Assembly (NCBI RefSeq): GCF_000299335.2
Contig: NZ_CP004387.1
Coordinates: 4,046,994-4,110,993, forward strand
Origin: Isoalcanivorax pacificus W11-5
Lineage (GTDB): Bacteria > Pseudomonadota > Gammaproteobacteria > Pseudomonadales > Alcanivoracaceae
DNA: 64,000 nt
Reading direction: 5' to 3'
The translations under genes were made by a program, and so were the position numbers. This document shows, piece by piece, positions 28,301-34,821 of the stretch. Positions within the stretch are counted from its first letter, which is position 1. Each line of letters starts with the position of its first letter. The notes below the pieces were generated by a model. It was not told the origin of the DNA and ran no database searches. It saw only the letters and a program-made list of their open reading frames with translations.

Positions 28301-31300
28301 CGCTGCCCCACTGGCGGTACCGCTGGCCGGATCAACATCGCCACCGATGCGGATGCGCCCGCCGTCCCGGACCACGCCGAATGCCTGCCCATCAACGGTA
28401 TTCTGCATATAGGCACGGCCAGCCACATCCAGCCGTGCGCCGGCGCCGATCTCGATCACTCGCTCCAGCACCGCCGAGTTCGAGCGCCCCGCTTCGATCG
28501 CTGTATCGCTCAAGGAGGGATCGCCAATAAAGATGCTGCCACCCGGGGCGATCAACGCCCCTTCCACCTGGACATCTCCGGTGCCAAGCAATGAGATTGT
28601 CTGCCCTGAGTCCACGCGAAGCGTAGCCCCCGCACCGATGCGGGCATCGGCAATGACCGCTGCCGTACCCTGCAGGCCGCCGGCCGTCAGGGTAATACTG
28701 CCTCCCTCACGCTGCTGTAGCGTCGTGCTCCCTGGCACTGCCTGCCAGTATTCGGGGGGCAGCCAGGTTTCCAGTGCCTCGCTGGCCGCGACACCATTCG
28801 CCTGATAACGGCTGCTCTGTGTGGGGCGGTAGACCGGCACCGTGACCTCGACCTGCGTCCCGTCCGCAATAGCCAGCCCGCCACGCCCGGCGATGTCGTA
28901 ATGGGAAAAACCGCTGGTAAACAGCGACGGCAATAACCAGGCCGCCTGTTCGTCCGCCGGCCTGTCGTTGGCAATTACCACGGCCTGGCCCGTATCAATA
29001 CGGAGAGTGCCTCCTCCTTCGGCACCGATCGCATTGAGCCGGCCGTCCAGCACCAGCTCACCTGCGCTGGTACCCGAACCGGCGATAACTGTCACGTCAC
29101 CACCACGGCCACCAACAAACTGGCCCTCGCGGGTATAGGCCGCGCCAGAAGAGACATCCACCTCACTGCCCGCCAGCAATCGCACATCACCGGAACTGCG
29201 CAGTGAGACCCTGCCGCCATCCAGCCAGGCGCGGTCCCGGGTATCGCCGCCAGTCAGCTCATTGGTCCACAGCCCGGTCGTATCCAGCCGGGCATTTTCC
29301 GCCACGGTGACACCGGCCTGCAGGCCGGTCGGAACGCCCAGCACACGATCCTGCTCCACCGGCACACCGGCCTGCAGCACTACCTGACGTGCCACGTTAC
29401 CTAACTGGATATCGCCACTGTGCGCCGTGATATCGGCGTTCACATCAACCAGCGTGCTGTAGAGTTGCAAGGCGCCGCCGGTGGCCAGTTGCAGTGCTTC
29501 CTGCACGACGATCTGTTCACGCGCCGCTACCTTTAACCCACCCAGTTGCTGGCTGTTGAGCCAGTCCGCATTGAGCATCAAGGCGCCGTCTGTGGCGGTA
29601 CCACCGATCTGGATATTGTCCACGGTCGGATTGAACTGATAGCCGAGCCGGCCTTCGTCTTCCAGGTAATAAGGGACGTACTGCCCGACCACCAGTTGCG
29701 CACGCCGGGCAATGGCTTTCTGGGATTGGTCGTAACCGTCCAGCCCGGCCTGCGGCGCCTGATCCTGACGTTCGCCCTGGTACACCTCGCCCACCAGATC
29801 GCCTTCCAGCGTCGCCTGGCTGGTGGACACCACCAGGGTGCCGGCATCACGTCCCACCGTGTAGCCGTTTTCGAGACGACGCTGCGCCACCACCAGCGGG
29901 TTCCAGTAATACTCCGTCACACCCCAGCGCTCGCTGTTGCGCTCAAAACCCTTGTAGACGCCGGTGTAATGTATGTCGCCCGGCGCCGAGGACAATTCGT
30001 ACAAACGCCCGTCAGCACCTTTCAGCCAGGTCTGGTTGATATAGCCGGTTTGCACATCCAGCGTGCCGCCGGACAAGTTAATCTGTGAGCCCTGCTGTGT
30101 GACCAGATCGTTGCCGGTGAAGGTGGCCTTGCCACCCTGCGCCATCCACTCGCCCACGGTACGGCCACGGCTGGCCAGGTAACCGCCCACTTCCAGCAGC
30201 CCGCCCGCCGTGTACCAGCGGTCGGTGTCGTAGCCATTGGTGCCGGCCGGCACAAAAATCAGATCGCGCACGTCGATCCAGACGCGCTCGCTGTTCAGAT
30301 CGCCTTCTTCGCGGTTGACCGGCGAATCACGCTGCTCGTTGCCCTGGATGTTGACCTGGATGCTGTTGCTGTCCATGGCGACGCTGACACCCACCGCGCC
30401 GGATACATCAATGACCGCCTTGTCTGCCACGGTCGCCTGACCAGCCGCCGACACCACCACTTCGCCGCCTGTGGCCAGCGTCATCGAATCGCCTTCGAAG
30501 TCCACGTTGCCGCCGCTGACGATTTCCACGCGGGACAGGTCGCTGCGGTCCACCACACCACTGAGGTTGTTGAAGTCGCCGCCGTTGTTGGGCGCCAGAT
30601 TATCCAGACCTTCCAGTCCGCTGTTTCTGCGCGAATCCTCGGCAGTAGCATCACTGTCTTCCAGCAAAATCGCCGTGGTGCTGTTGGCCACCAGCGTCAC
30701 ACTGCCTTCGCTGTCACTGGCCGCATTGAGCAGGTGTATGGTGCCGCGCTGGTCCACCGACGTGGTGGCCACTGCCACACCGGCCTGTTGCACAGTGTGG
30801 CCGGTGAGTGTGATATCGCCTGTACTGGCCTGGAGCAGGCCAGTGTTACGCACCAGGCCCGCCTCGCTGCCGTTGAGACGACGCGTGGCGACTTCGTTGC
30901 CCCGGGTGGTAGAGGTCTGGTTACCGTCCGTGCTGACGCCCTTGCGAATAATGAAGCTGTCGCCCGCCGCCAGTGTGACCTGGCCACGCGGGGTGGAGAT
31001 GGCCCCGTCGTTGTGCACTTCGCGCCCGAGCAGCAGCACATAGCCGCCGCCCTGCGTCACTGACGCCGGTTTATGGGTATTGATCTGCGCGCCGGCTTCG
31101 ACGATGACGTCGCCGGTGGCCGCCGACGAGGTCGCACCGGCCCCGGTGCCGCTCAGGTCATTGCCGAAACTCGGGGTGTAACGGTTGCTGCCCGCTTCCG
31201 CGCTGTAAATTCCCCGCTCACGGAACTGCTCATCGGTCATGCCCACCGCCGCGACCGCGAGATTGCGCACGTTGACCTGACTACTGCCGCTGAACACCAC

Positions 31301-31975
31301 CCCGTTGCGGTTGATCAGCATCACCGTGCCGTCACCCTTGATCTGTCCCTGGATCTGCGACGGCCGCGCGTTCGGATCATTGACCCGGTTCAGCACCGCC
31401 CAGTCGGCCTGCTGGTCGAACGCCACCGTGGTGTCGCGGCCCACATTGAAGGTTTCCCAGTTCAGTACGGCCTTGTCGGCGGTCTGTTTGATGTCCACCG
31501 TGATGTGGCCATCCTTGATCGTTTGCGTGGGCGCTTCGGCGTTCTGCCAGGCCTGCTCGAACGGCAGACTGCTGTCGATCTTCAGGCCGCCTTCGGCCAG
31601 ACCGTTGGGGACAAGCGAGGGGTTGCTGAACGCCAGGTCACGCTGCGCGGCCTGCCGGGCCTGTGCGGCAGCGATGGCGGACAGGGTGGTGCTCATGTTG
31701 CTGAGCGACTGCTGCAGGACCTGATCCACCTGCGGCCGGGGTGGCCGGTTCAGGCCAGTGCCGGGCAGGCCCAGGCCGGGGCGGTTGCCGCTGAGTGCGG
31801 CGCCACCGGGCTGGGTCGCCACCGGTGCACCGCCCTGCATCCAGCCCGGCAGGGCGGCGTGAGCGCTCTGGGTCAGCAGGGCCAGGGCGACCGCATGAGC
31901 CACAGGACAGAGGTTAAAAAAAAAGCTCTTCTGCAAGCCAGCTTCCGGCACTGACGAGGCCTCTAGTAACGGCAT
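19367..31975 (-). CDS. Giant two-partner secretion exoprotein, TpsA (filamentous haemagglutinin family, PdtA-like)
   Basis: A 4202-aa (over 400 kDa) secreted beta-helical protein. A long N-terminal signal region (1-40) has hydrophobic core LCPVAHAVALALL and site AHA|A. The TPS secretion domain (about 105-330) includes VLNWETFNVGRDTTVAFDQ and LINRNGVVFSGSSQV, a variant of the usual NPNG motif. The rest is a long series of short beta-strand repeats rich in G, N, D, T and A. The C-terminal part (about 3925-4100; FGDAGIQTLRGGDIHLLTPSGAQ, EEGDINAGRGSQTT) matches the DUF3739 type seen in large haemagglutinin-like proteins. The start is supported by GAGGGAAG upstream. The transporter is the TpsB at 14450-16078. 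From memory PdtA of P. aeruginosa is of similar size. Adhesin or phosphate-stress roles are inferred. Confidence 0.94.
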   Translation of the reverse strand: MPLLEASSVPEAGLQKSFFFNLCPVAHAVALALLTQSAHAALPGWMQGGAPVATQPGGAALSGNRPGLGLPGTGLNRPPRPQVDQVLQQSLSNMSTTLSAIAAAQARQAAQRDLAFSNPSLVPNGLAEGGLKIDSSLPFEQAWQNAEAPTQTIKDGHITVDIKQTADKAVLNWETFNVGRDTTVAFDQQADWAVLNRVNDPNARPSQIQGQIKGDGTVMLINRNGVVFSGSSQVNVRNLAVAAVGMTDEQFRERGIYSAEAGSNRYTPSFGNDLSGTGAGATSSAATGDVIVEAGAQINTHKPASVTQGGGYVLLLGREVHNDGAISTPRGQVTLAAGDSFIIRKGVSTDGNQTSTTRGNEVATRRLNGSEAGLVRNTGLLQASTGDITLTGHTVQQAGVAVATTSVDQRGTIHLLNAASDSEGSVTLVANSTTAILLEDSDATAEDSRRNSGLEGLDNLAPNNGGDFNNLSGVVDRSDLSRVEIVSGGNVDFEGDSMTLATGGEVVVSAAGQATVADKAVIDVSGAVGVSVAMDSNSIQVNIQGNEQRDSPVNREEGDLNSERVWIDVRDLIFVPAGTNGYDTDRWYTAGGLLEVGGYLASRGRTVGEWMAQGGKATFTGNDLVTQQGSQINLSGGTLDVQTGYINQTWLKGADGRLYELSSAPGDIHYTGVYKGFERNSERWGVTEYYWNPLVVAQRRLENGYTVGRDAGTLVVSTSQATLEGDLVGEVYQGERQDQAPQAGLDGYDQSQKAIARRAQLVVGQYVPYYLEDEGRLGYQFNPTVDNIQIGGTATDGALMLNADWLNSQQLGGLKVAAREQIVVQEALQLATGGALQLYSTLVDVNADITAHSGDIQLGNVARQVVLQAGVPVEQDRVLGVPTGLQAGVTVAENARLDTTGLWTNELTGGDTRDRAWLDGGRVSLRSSGDVRLLAGSEVDVSSGAAYTREGQFVGGRGGDVTVIAGSGTSAGELVLDGRLNAIGAEGGGTLRIDTGQAVVIANDRPADEQAAWLLPSLFTSGFSHYDIAGRGGLAIADGTQVEVTVPVYRPTQSSRYQANGVAASEALETWLPPEYWQAVPGSTTLQQREGGSITLTAGGLQGTAAVIADARIGAGATLRVDSGQTISLLGTGDVQVEGALIAPGGSIFIGDPSLSDTAIEAGRSNSAVLERVIEIGAGARLDVAGRAYMQNTVDGQAFGVVRDGGRIRIGGDVDPASGTASGAADAFVVIREGAVLDASGASARLTPTGLAVPTELASHGGEIQLASNNGLLLNGEMQARSGGEGASGGLLSLVLGSPAYLNAAPAETRAYRELIVSENAVEISDQLPTFGQAVLSVDQVTQGGFDQLSLLSEGALSFDGDVSLQLGRSLSVYAQVIGLAEGAADDARVHLEAPYVLLAGANGQNTLSPGRVRSELNPNGTGALSAMQAMSAAHLAVEADHIDVRDQVRTSIGAPAVAGGEAMDRVGFDQVSLTSTGDLRFLNHASDSATALTLPGDLSISAAQVYPATGASATVTAGYLTSTTLDTERTLRISRSTDGDLPDQPYSVFGTLELRAGTIEQAGVLRAPLGIIRLGAGNVVDPVSRVVLMPGSLTSVSGAGLVVPYGGTVDDITWLYGGEEVDVSAWLTAGNNASKVDINTGSLLVEENAVLDLSGGGELLGAGFVAGRGGSSDVRFAPLIRVTPEGVVFPELATNPVYAIVPGAVSGYAPIDPARGASDPLIGQQITLGEGVPGLPAGTYTLMPSTYALLPGAFRVEVNGGVLATGTAPMRNGSWSAPAHFGIAGTTVRDPLARQVFLTASDLVRRYSQYNETTYSEFVASTAAVSGALRAALPEDAKTLALRLASLDPDHSALTFAGQLKAEAADGGYGATVQIEGSGASPVLEVVSAEEGRTIGFTGVSLDDVTLNALAENAERLVIGAQVREDPANNPGMLIIQGGGSLTLREGTMLRASEVILGAAGMNNALTIERGAGVDTLGQGEVSLDAGSGYTLNVQGAAVIASNGAHQVLFQDSSTTRPAAISIGASGQAEAPATTLYSEGTLAFATGSDLLLDDSTLYGTRDLALALGAVNLGDTASLAAAAAAGVLPDGFSFNQSVLERLLTGDTATGAPAMERFSLSASQGLNVFGDITLSTLDDNGASTLETFVLTTPAIMGAGDADNTVTIETGHLVWNGTTGTPPAPVGNADQIGPGTGSGRLNIHADVIELGYGPDSRPGGTETVERMILGFSDVVLRATEVFTANNQGALSVYQSRGDYVTGEGWQYHGGNLRIETPVITGEAGAVSSVRAGGNLLLTTPDGASTELPDRDDALGATLVFQGQQVTLDTQVMLPSGKLTLAAEDDVILTDAAQIDMAGREILFDDVSRYSWGGNVTLESASGNIHQSAGSEIDLSAENNHAGSLTAVAVDEDAGEVMLLGDILGQSSGEYDAGGTWVPYESGRVDIRAQSLGDFASLNARLTEGEVFGARHFQIKQGDLTVGNEVRARDVSISLDNGLLTVNGRIDASGAQVGSIRLAGKQGLTLTDNAVLDAHGEILRVDSYGQIIEAPNRAIIELNSGDGTLTLANGARMDLRFGTEAPAGTGAGQHDGRALGTVTLTAPRLDSATSGDMDINVQGPVSVSGARSIAVQGNWRYDDARYGTDEAASGRPYQVIDQDYLDAKHEDSEDFIDAALQNNDLLARLAGLRDGNGEVFHLRPSVEIVSATADGDLVVQGDLDLSGHRYASLNPNTQKTAVHGSGEAGALAIRAGGDLNIYGSINDGFAPPPETPDDNGWVLLPGVNPYGVDVIVPGAGVTLAQGTTFPAGRVLNYDVPLQGFIMQAGTELPVPVMLGQDTTLPANTILRGDVTDAAGNVYAAGTLLHEPLVLGAGSMLGVGFMLAQHTPINNVIWPAGVPLPVRMRTATGTLMDPVVLAENLALKVGAVLPKETDLVLPDGMEEIPLRSSTGSRQGENWAVAAMLSSGSQSWDMRLVAGADIAASDTRMARPLATTGNLTLSDHHYQFAAVFAVPGTMVWAPGNPDGKPSLELVSSDEIESCETEGMCLELEPGYYWNAAGEERNPTWKEGTAANPSLCRLAAFARFCTEILEPEEPPTPVKVDEVYSGVHFSVVRTGTGDLDIVAAGDVAIESMYGVYTAGTPLSVDAGFNRDRALGNGNVLSDAHGIEDYEALVQPDTGLYQAWFPTAGGNLSLTAGGDLTGTMSSALLSNTASNLAVRRAASMSAIGNWLWRQGTGDISDVSSVNTAWWINFGTYVDQSSVPDIYTGSNATQSEYSPEELLSVSNTPYLVGFTGLGTLGGGNVALTVGGDAGIINAGKTNGQMLNAAGAPKSEGLSVIVGGTGRVEEDRISLTGGGDISIHVGGALNPLYSAQVMKTQTGMQDLSGLIVNLRGQTSVSTRAVGGMQRFYGGRDSAGINNQWQYQSAYESSIVNAAGGLVLAPGDSQFTLNALGDLVLAGVSDPGRVAGITALPFEHAGNKVAGGETWFSLWTDSTALTLASSGASVAAGTQYVERNQYGRLNEVMNASSDGERFIYPAKFSIASGENIFFGAAATGGGLNEYQISEIYGIWMAPSESGVLNLLAKHSIYGGDINISESSASEDAIATPFNPAFVGTLNQGAQNEQRVDNVYERVALDGQGGRDGKGALFAFGPNTATPESLAQTRSNNISYVYASEGDIVDINLGEMVTFGPQYGGDTWYVSGGPTWLSAGGDIISSGRAIGESVSITNLYQGATSRGNLFLHHNDNDISRVHAGGRILTSNFSVAGPGLLEVSAGGSILMQDQASIVSLGPVVQGDSRRGADIAVMAGLADSPLDVDGLLSRYLDPAKLADQDMPLADQPDRVAALYTDELIEWLAARYGFQGDNLESALAVFAGLNDSAQQIFARQVLFAELLASGREFNDADGPRPGSYLRGRRVIEAAFPERAEEDSAGGDLVMFGDAGIQTLRGGDIHLLTPSGAQTLGVEGTDPAGTAGVVTLGEGSIRQLSRDSILLGQSRVMTVFGGDIQAWSEEGDINAGRGSQTTQVYTPPLRVYDQWGNVALSPNAPSSGAGIATLNPIAGVEPGDIDLIAPLGTVDAGEAGIRVSGNVNIAALQVLNADNIQVQGESQGIPVVAAVNTGALTAASSASTAASQAAETVSRRNNSTQPSIITVEILGFGDESLAPGAGAPMSGGSLPLDVLGSGPLSEEAKARLTEEERANLM

Positions 31976-31991
31976 AGACTACTTCCCTCAA

Positions 31992-32026
31992 GAATAGAGT
32001 TGGCTGAAGCGCAGCCTTCTCTATTC
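31992..32026 (-). promoter_or_regulatory. Strong stem-loop in the tpsA leader next to the ribosome-binding site
   Basis: An outer 8-bp stem (GAATAGAG/CTCTATTC) and an inner 5-bp stem (GGCTG/CAGCC), separated by a 2-nt internal loop, enclose a 5-nt loop. It ends 17 nt before the tpsA start codon, directly ahead of the GAGGGAAG ribosome-binding site. There is no T tract, so it is not an ordinary terminator. A role in translation control or mRNA stability is plausible. Confidence 0.55.
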
Positions 32027-32137
32027 AGGCTGTCGGCTTAATATGCCCTGCAGACCACATCCGAATAGGAAAACCGAACTGGCGTAATAAAATATTCATA
32101 ATTCGGCCGCCTCCTGCCATCCCCCAGCGCAATAAAC

Positions 32138-32225
32138 AAGCAAGAGATAGCCCCCAGCCCAAAACTTGCTTCAAACCGGAATCAGGCCACATTAAACATA
32201 GAAGATATGTGACTTAACAATATCT
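32138..32225. promoter_or_regulatory. Two dyads and a candidate promoter in the tpsA upstream region
   Basis: AAGCAAG at 32138-32144 pairs with CTTGCTT at 32165-32171 (20-nt loop). AGATAT at 32203-32208 pairs with ATATCT at 32220-32225 (11-nt spacer). On the minus strand TTGTTA and TTTAAT, 18 nt apart, overlap the second dyad and could be the tpsA promoter. The segment is AT-rich relative to flanking coding DNA. Confidence 0.35.
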
Positions 32226-32271
32226 TTCAGATTCTTACGTCAGGCTTTTACCATTGAGGCAATTCAGGGCC

Positions 32272-33381
32272 TTATCTGCCCAGCCCTTGGCAGATGTCAG
32301 GATCATTTATATGAAAGGAAAATTCATACAAAGCCCCTAATGCCCAATCCTGCGTTATTGGAATCATATTATTCTGAGAAACTATACCGTCGTAGTCGCC
32401 AAGGCCTATTACGAACAAAAGGTCCTGAACTTCCAATCCAACGTCCAGATCTTCGTAGCACTGGCTAGCAAGAATAAACACCAGACCAGCCATGGGATAT
32501 CCTAGGGTGGGATCGGGAAAGATCGGCGACCAATCCTGTATATTGGAGGTCGATGGGACGGAAATACCCTGTATCGTTGCCTCAACTCGCGTCTCTGATG
32601 GTAAGTATCCAATTCCATCATAGTCGTTAATTATTCGTGCCACTTTAGTTTGATCATTAAAACCAGGATAGTTCGGCCCAACAAACGCAATCGCCCCATC
32701 AATATTATTCATTACCGAAATCACTGACTGATCGCCATTCACCGGGAGAAACAGAGCACTGCCAGAAGGCGTTCCAATCCTAGCCAACATAAAGTCTTCG
32801 TTTTCTTGAAATAGATGGGGCGCCTTGTAGGCCAGGTGTCTTGTTGCTATCTTTGTCATCCCACTATCAACATTGCTGTAAACAACCATAATTTGCTTGG
32901 AGGGGTAGTTACCCAGTTGATTCCAGTTCGTTATCTGGCCAGAAAAAATATTGGCCACGTCATCAGCCGTTACCGTCAACGGATTCTGAGCCGAAACATC
33001 ACCATTATTAAAACCCACGCCAACACCACTTACCGCCAAGGGAACTTGTATAAGTTTCCCGAAGTTCGGCTCATACTGATCCGCGTAATCCAATATTTCA
33101 CTGTACTCAAGCCCCAATGCAGTTACAGCGAAATGTACAGATTGATAGCCTTCGACTAAACCGATGGCGCCAGGGCTGTTGCTTAAGAATGAATATCGAA
33201 TGTTTACTTCATCACCAGGCACATACTCAAACTCATAACCACGAGAGTTTAGGTCTCCGGTTATAGAGCTCATTATAGGATCCGCCACGCCACTAACGGC
33301 TCCGATCACATCAGCAGCAACGGAGCTTGTCCCAGCCATCATGGTTAATACAATCAGAGAAACACTAGATCGAGAATGCAT
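32272..33381 (-). CDS. PstS-like protein with degenerate phosphate site
   Basis: A 369-aa exported protein of the PstS/DING phosphate-binding fold, with a signal peptide (about 1-25, SSVAA|D). It aligns along its whole length with the next upstream gene product, also 369 aa (shared stretches such as IFSGQITNWNQLG and ARIGTPSGSA), so the two are a tandem duplication. The ligand-binding positions have changed: the paralogue's GGGASL is GAVSGV here, AGSDS is AVTAL (the Asp is lost), and HRADGSGT is YSNVDSGMT (the Arg is lost). Phosphate binding is therefore doubtful. The ATG at 33381 has GGAGG at good spacing. DNA is AT-richer than neighbours. P. aeruginosa carries PstS/DING-like LapA-type genes beside pdtA; the parallel is from memory. 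Confidence 0.88.
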   Translation of the reverse strand: MHSRSSVSLIVLTMMAGTSSVAADVIGAVSGVADPIMSSITGDLNSRGYEFEYVPGDEVNIRYSFLSNSPGAIGLVEGYQSVHFAVTALGLEYSEILDYADQYEPNFGKLIQVPLAVSGVGVGFNNGDVSAQNPLTVTADDVANIFSGQITNWNQLGNYPSKQIMVVYSNVDSGMTKIATRHLAYKAPHLFQENEDFMLARIGTPSGSALFLPVNGDQSVISVMNNIDGAIAFVGPNYPGFNDQTKVARIINDYDGIGYLPSETRVEATIQGISVPSTSNIQDWSPIFPDPTLGYPMAGLVFILASQCYEDLDVGLEVQDLLFVIGLGDYDGIVSQNNMIPITQDWALGALYEFSFHINDPDICQGLGR

Positions 33382-33415
33382 GGATCCCTCCATGAGCAAA
33401 TGATGGATTAGCGAA

Positions 33416-33443
33416 GGTGGCGAACCATTCCTGGTTCGCCACC
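33416..33443 (-). promoter_or_regulatory. 11-bp perfect hairpin between the two PstS-like genes
   Basis: GGTGGCGAACC pairs perfectly with GGTTCGCCACC around the loop ATTCCT. It lies about 30 nt after the stop of the intact paralogue and about 35 nt before the start of the degenerate one. No T tract follows, so it may act as a stabilising 3' end or attenuator giving unequal expression of the two genes. Confidence 0.6.
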
Positions 33444-33473
33444 GGTGTTTATGTATTTGAAAAACAGCCGATG

Positions 33474-34583
33474 TTATCGACCGGTAACTGAAGCGCAGCC
33501 AGAACCATTTATATTCAAAGCATACGTATTAAGCACGGCATTCTGCCAGCTGCTTGGCAGCGGAATCAGGCTAGCGCTGGAAATGTAGGAGTCGTGCAGA
33601 CCAGCATAATGATTGATCGCGAAGTTGCTAATTGCAGCACCAATCGCCGGATCGTTGTAGCACTCACTCAGCAGCATGTAAGTAAAGCCAGCGATCGGAT
33701 ATCCAGCGCTTGGGTTAGGGAAAATCGGCGCCCAATCGGCCGGATTAGTGGTGGACGGAGGGGTTACCGAGTCAAAGGTGACCTGCACGTTAACCTGCGT
33801 TGGCATATACGCAGTGCTATTGGTAGGGTTGATGATAGCGGCCACTTCCGACGGGTCGGACGGGTCAACATAATCCGGGCTAACGAAGGTAATAGCGCCA
33901 TCAATGCTGTTCATCAGGGACACTACACCGCTTGATCCATTGGCTGACTGAAAAACAGCGCTCCCGGACGGCGTGCCAATCCGAGCTGTCAGGAAGTTGG
34001 TGCTGGTCTGGAACAAAGTCGGCTCAACAGCAGCCAGGTGGCGCGTGAATATCTCCACAGTACCAGAACCATCAGCGCGATGAACAACGGTTATTTGCTT
34101 CGATGAAAAGGCACCCAGCTGGTTCCAGTTAGTGATTTGGCCGGAAAAAATCTTGGCCACATCGCTGCTGCTCAGAACCAGAGGATTCATTGCAGTTACT
34201 TCGCTGTTGTTGAATGGGACAGTAACGGAGGTGCCCGCGAACGGAACTTGAATCAGGTCGCCAAAGGTGCTTTGATCGTTAGCCGCATAGTTGCTGATCT
34301 CCGCACTCGTAGCAATGGAATCGCTACCAGCATAGTGTACGGTCGGCACCAGAGCCGGATCATAACCAAACTCGCTTGAATCGTTACCGAAGAAAGCACG
34401 CTTGCCCGCGCTCGAGCCAACGGAGACATAGCTTTCGTAGTTGTAGTTTTCGCCGGTGATAATGTCATTGAACACGCCGGCAGACAGGGAAGCACCACCA
34501 CCAACGACATCAGCAGACGCCTGACCAGCAAACGCTGCCAGACCCAGGCTGAGTGACACAGCCAGAACATTACGCTTGAACAT
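33474..34583 (-). CDS. PstS/DING-like phosphate-binding protein
   Basis: A 369-aa exported phosphate-binding-type protein. Signal peptide 1-25 (FAGQASA|D). The expected ligand loops are all present: GGGASL near the mature N-terminus (PstS GAGASF), VGSSAGKRAFF, YAGSDSIATSAEI (the Asp of the PstS ASD loop) and VHRADGSGTVEIFTRHL (the Arg and SGT loop). ATG at 34583 has GGAG 8 nt upstream and starts the signal peptide; a longer TTG-started frame would overlap a terminator and is rejected. No pstCAB genes follow, so it probably works as a free periplasmic or secreted scavenger rather than an ABC-transporter subunit. A single Pho-like heptamer lies upstream at 34708-34714. Confidence 0.9.
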   Translation of the reverse strand: MFKRNVLAVSLSLGLAAFAGQASADVVGGGASLSAGVFNDIITGENYNYESYVSVGSSAGKRAFFGNDSSEFGYDPALVPTVHYAGSDSIATSAEISNYAANDQSTFGDLIQVPFAGTSVTVPFNNSEVTAMNPLVLSSSDVAKIFSGQITNWNQLGAFSSKQITVVHRADGSGTVEIFTRHLAAVEPTLFQTSTNFLTARIGTPSGSAVFQSANGSSGVVSLMNSIDGAITFVSPDYVDPSDPSEVAAIINPTNSTAYMPTQVNVQVTFDSVTPPSTTNPADWAPIFPNPSAGYPIAGFTYMLLSECYNDPAIGAAISNFAINHYAGLHDSYISSASLIPLPSSWQNAVLNTYALNINGSGCASVTGR

Positions 34584-34758
34584 CTTGAAATCTCCATTTA
34601 AGGGTTTGTTTGTTTCGTCCGGAAAATCGTGCAGCGCCGTTGATATCACCCTCTGCATTGGAGTATTGGTGATCAGGTCGCTACAGAATTTACTTTCAGG
34701 GGTGGCGATGACAGCGCGGGGAAAATTGCTCGGGAGATTCCAGACTTTTCCATTCTTC

Positions 34759-34791
34759 AAAAAAAAGCACCATGCCAACGCAGCATAGTGC
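34759..34791 (-). terminator. Rho-independent terminator of the Phd-DUF772 gene
   Basis: On the minus strand GCACTATGC pairs with GCATGGTGC (9 bp with one G-U pair, 7-nt loop) and is followed by eight T residues (34759-34766 as A on plus). It lies 30 nt after the stop of the gene at 34822, and separates it from the PstS-like genes. Confidence 0.85.
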
Positions 34792-34821
34792 CATCATTTC
34801 TGTTTTGTTATCGTGGTCTTG

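Noticed and set aside
32272-33381. Degenerate PstS-like gene as a pseudogene
   Set aside because: The frame is intact over the full 369 codons with a good ribosome-binding site and signal peptide, so it is kept as a coding gene with altered function.
34584-34778. N-terminal extension of the intact PstS-like gene from a TTG codon
   Set aside because: The extension would translate through the terminator at 34759-34791 and bury the signal peptide. ATG at 34583 has a proper GGAG site.
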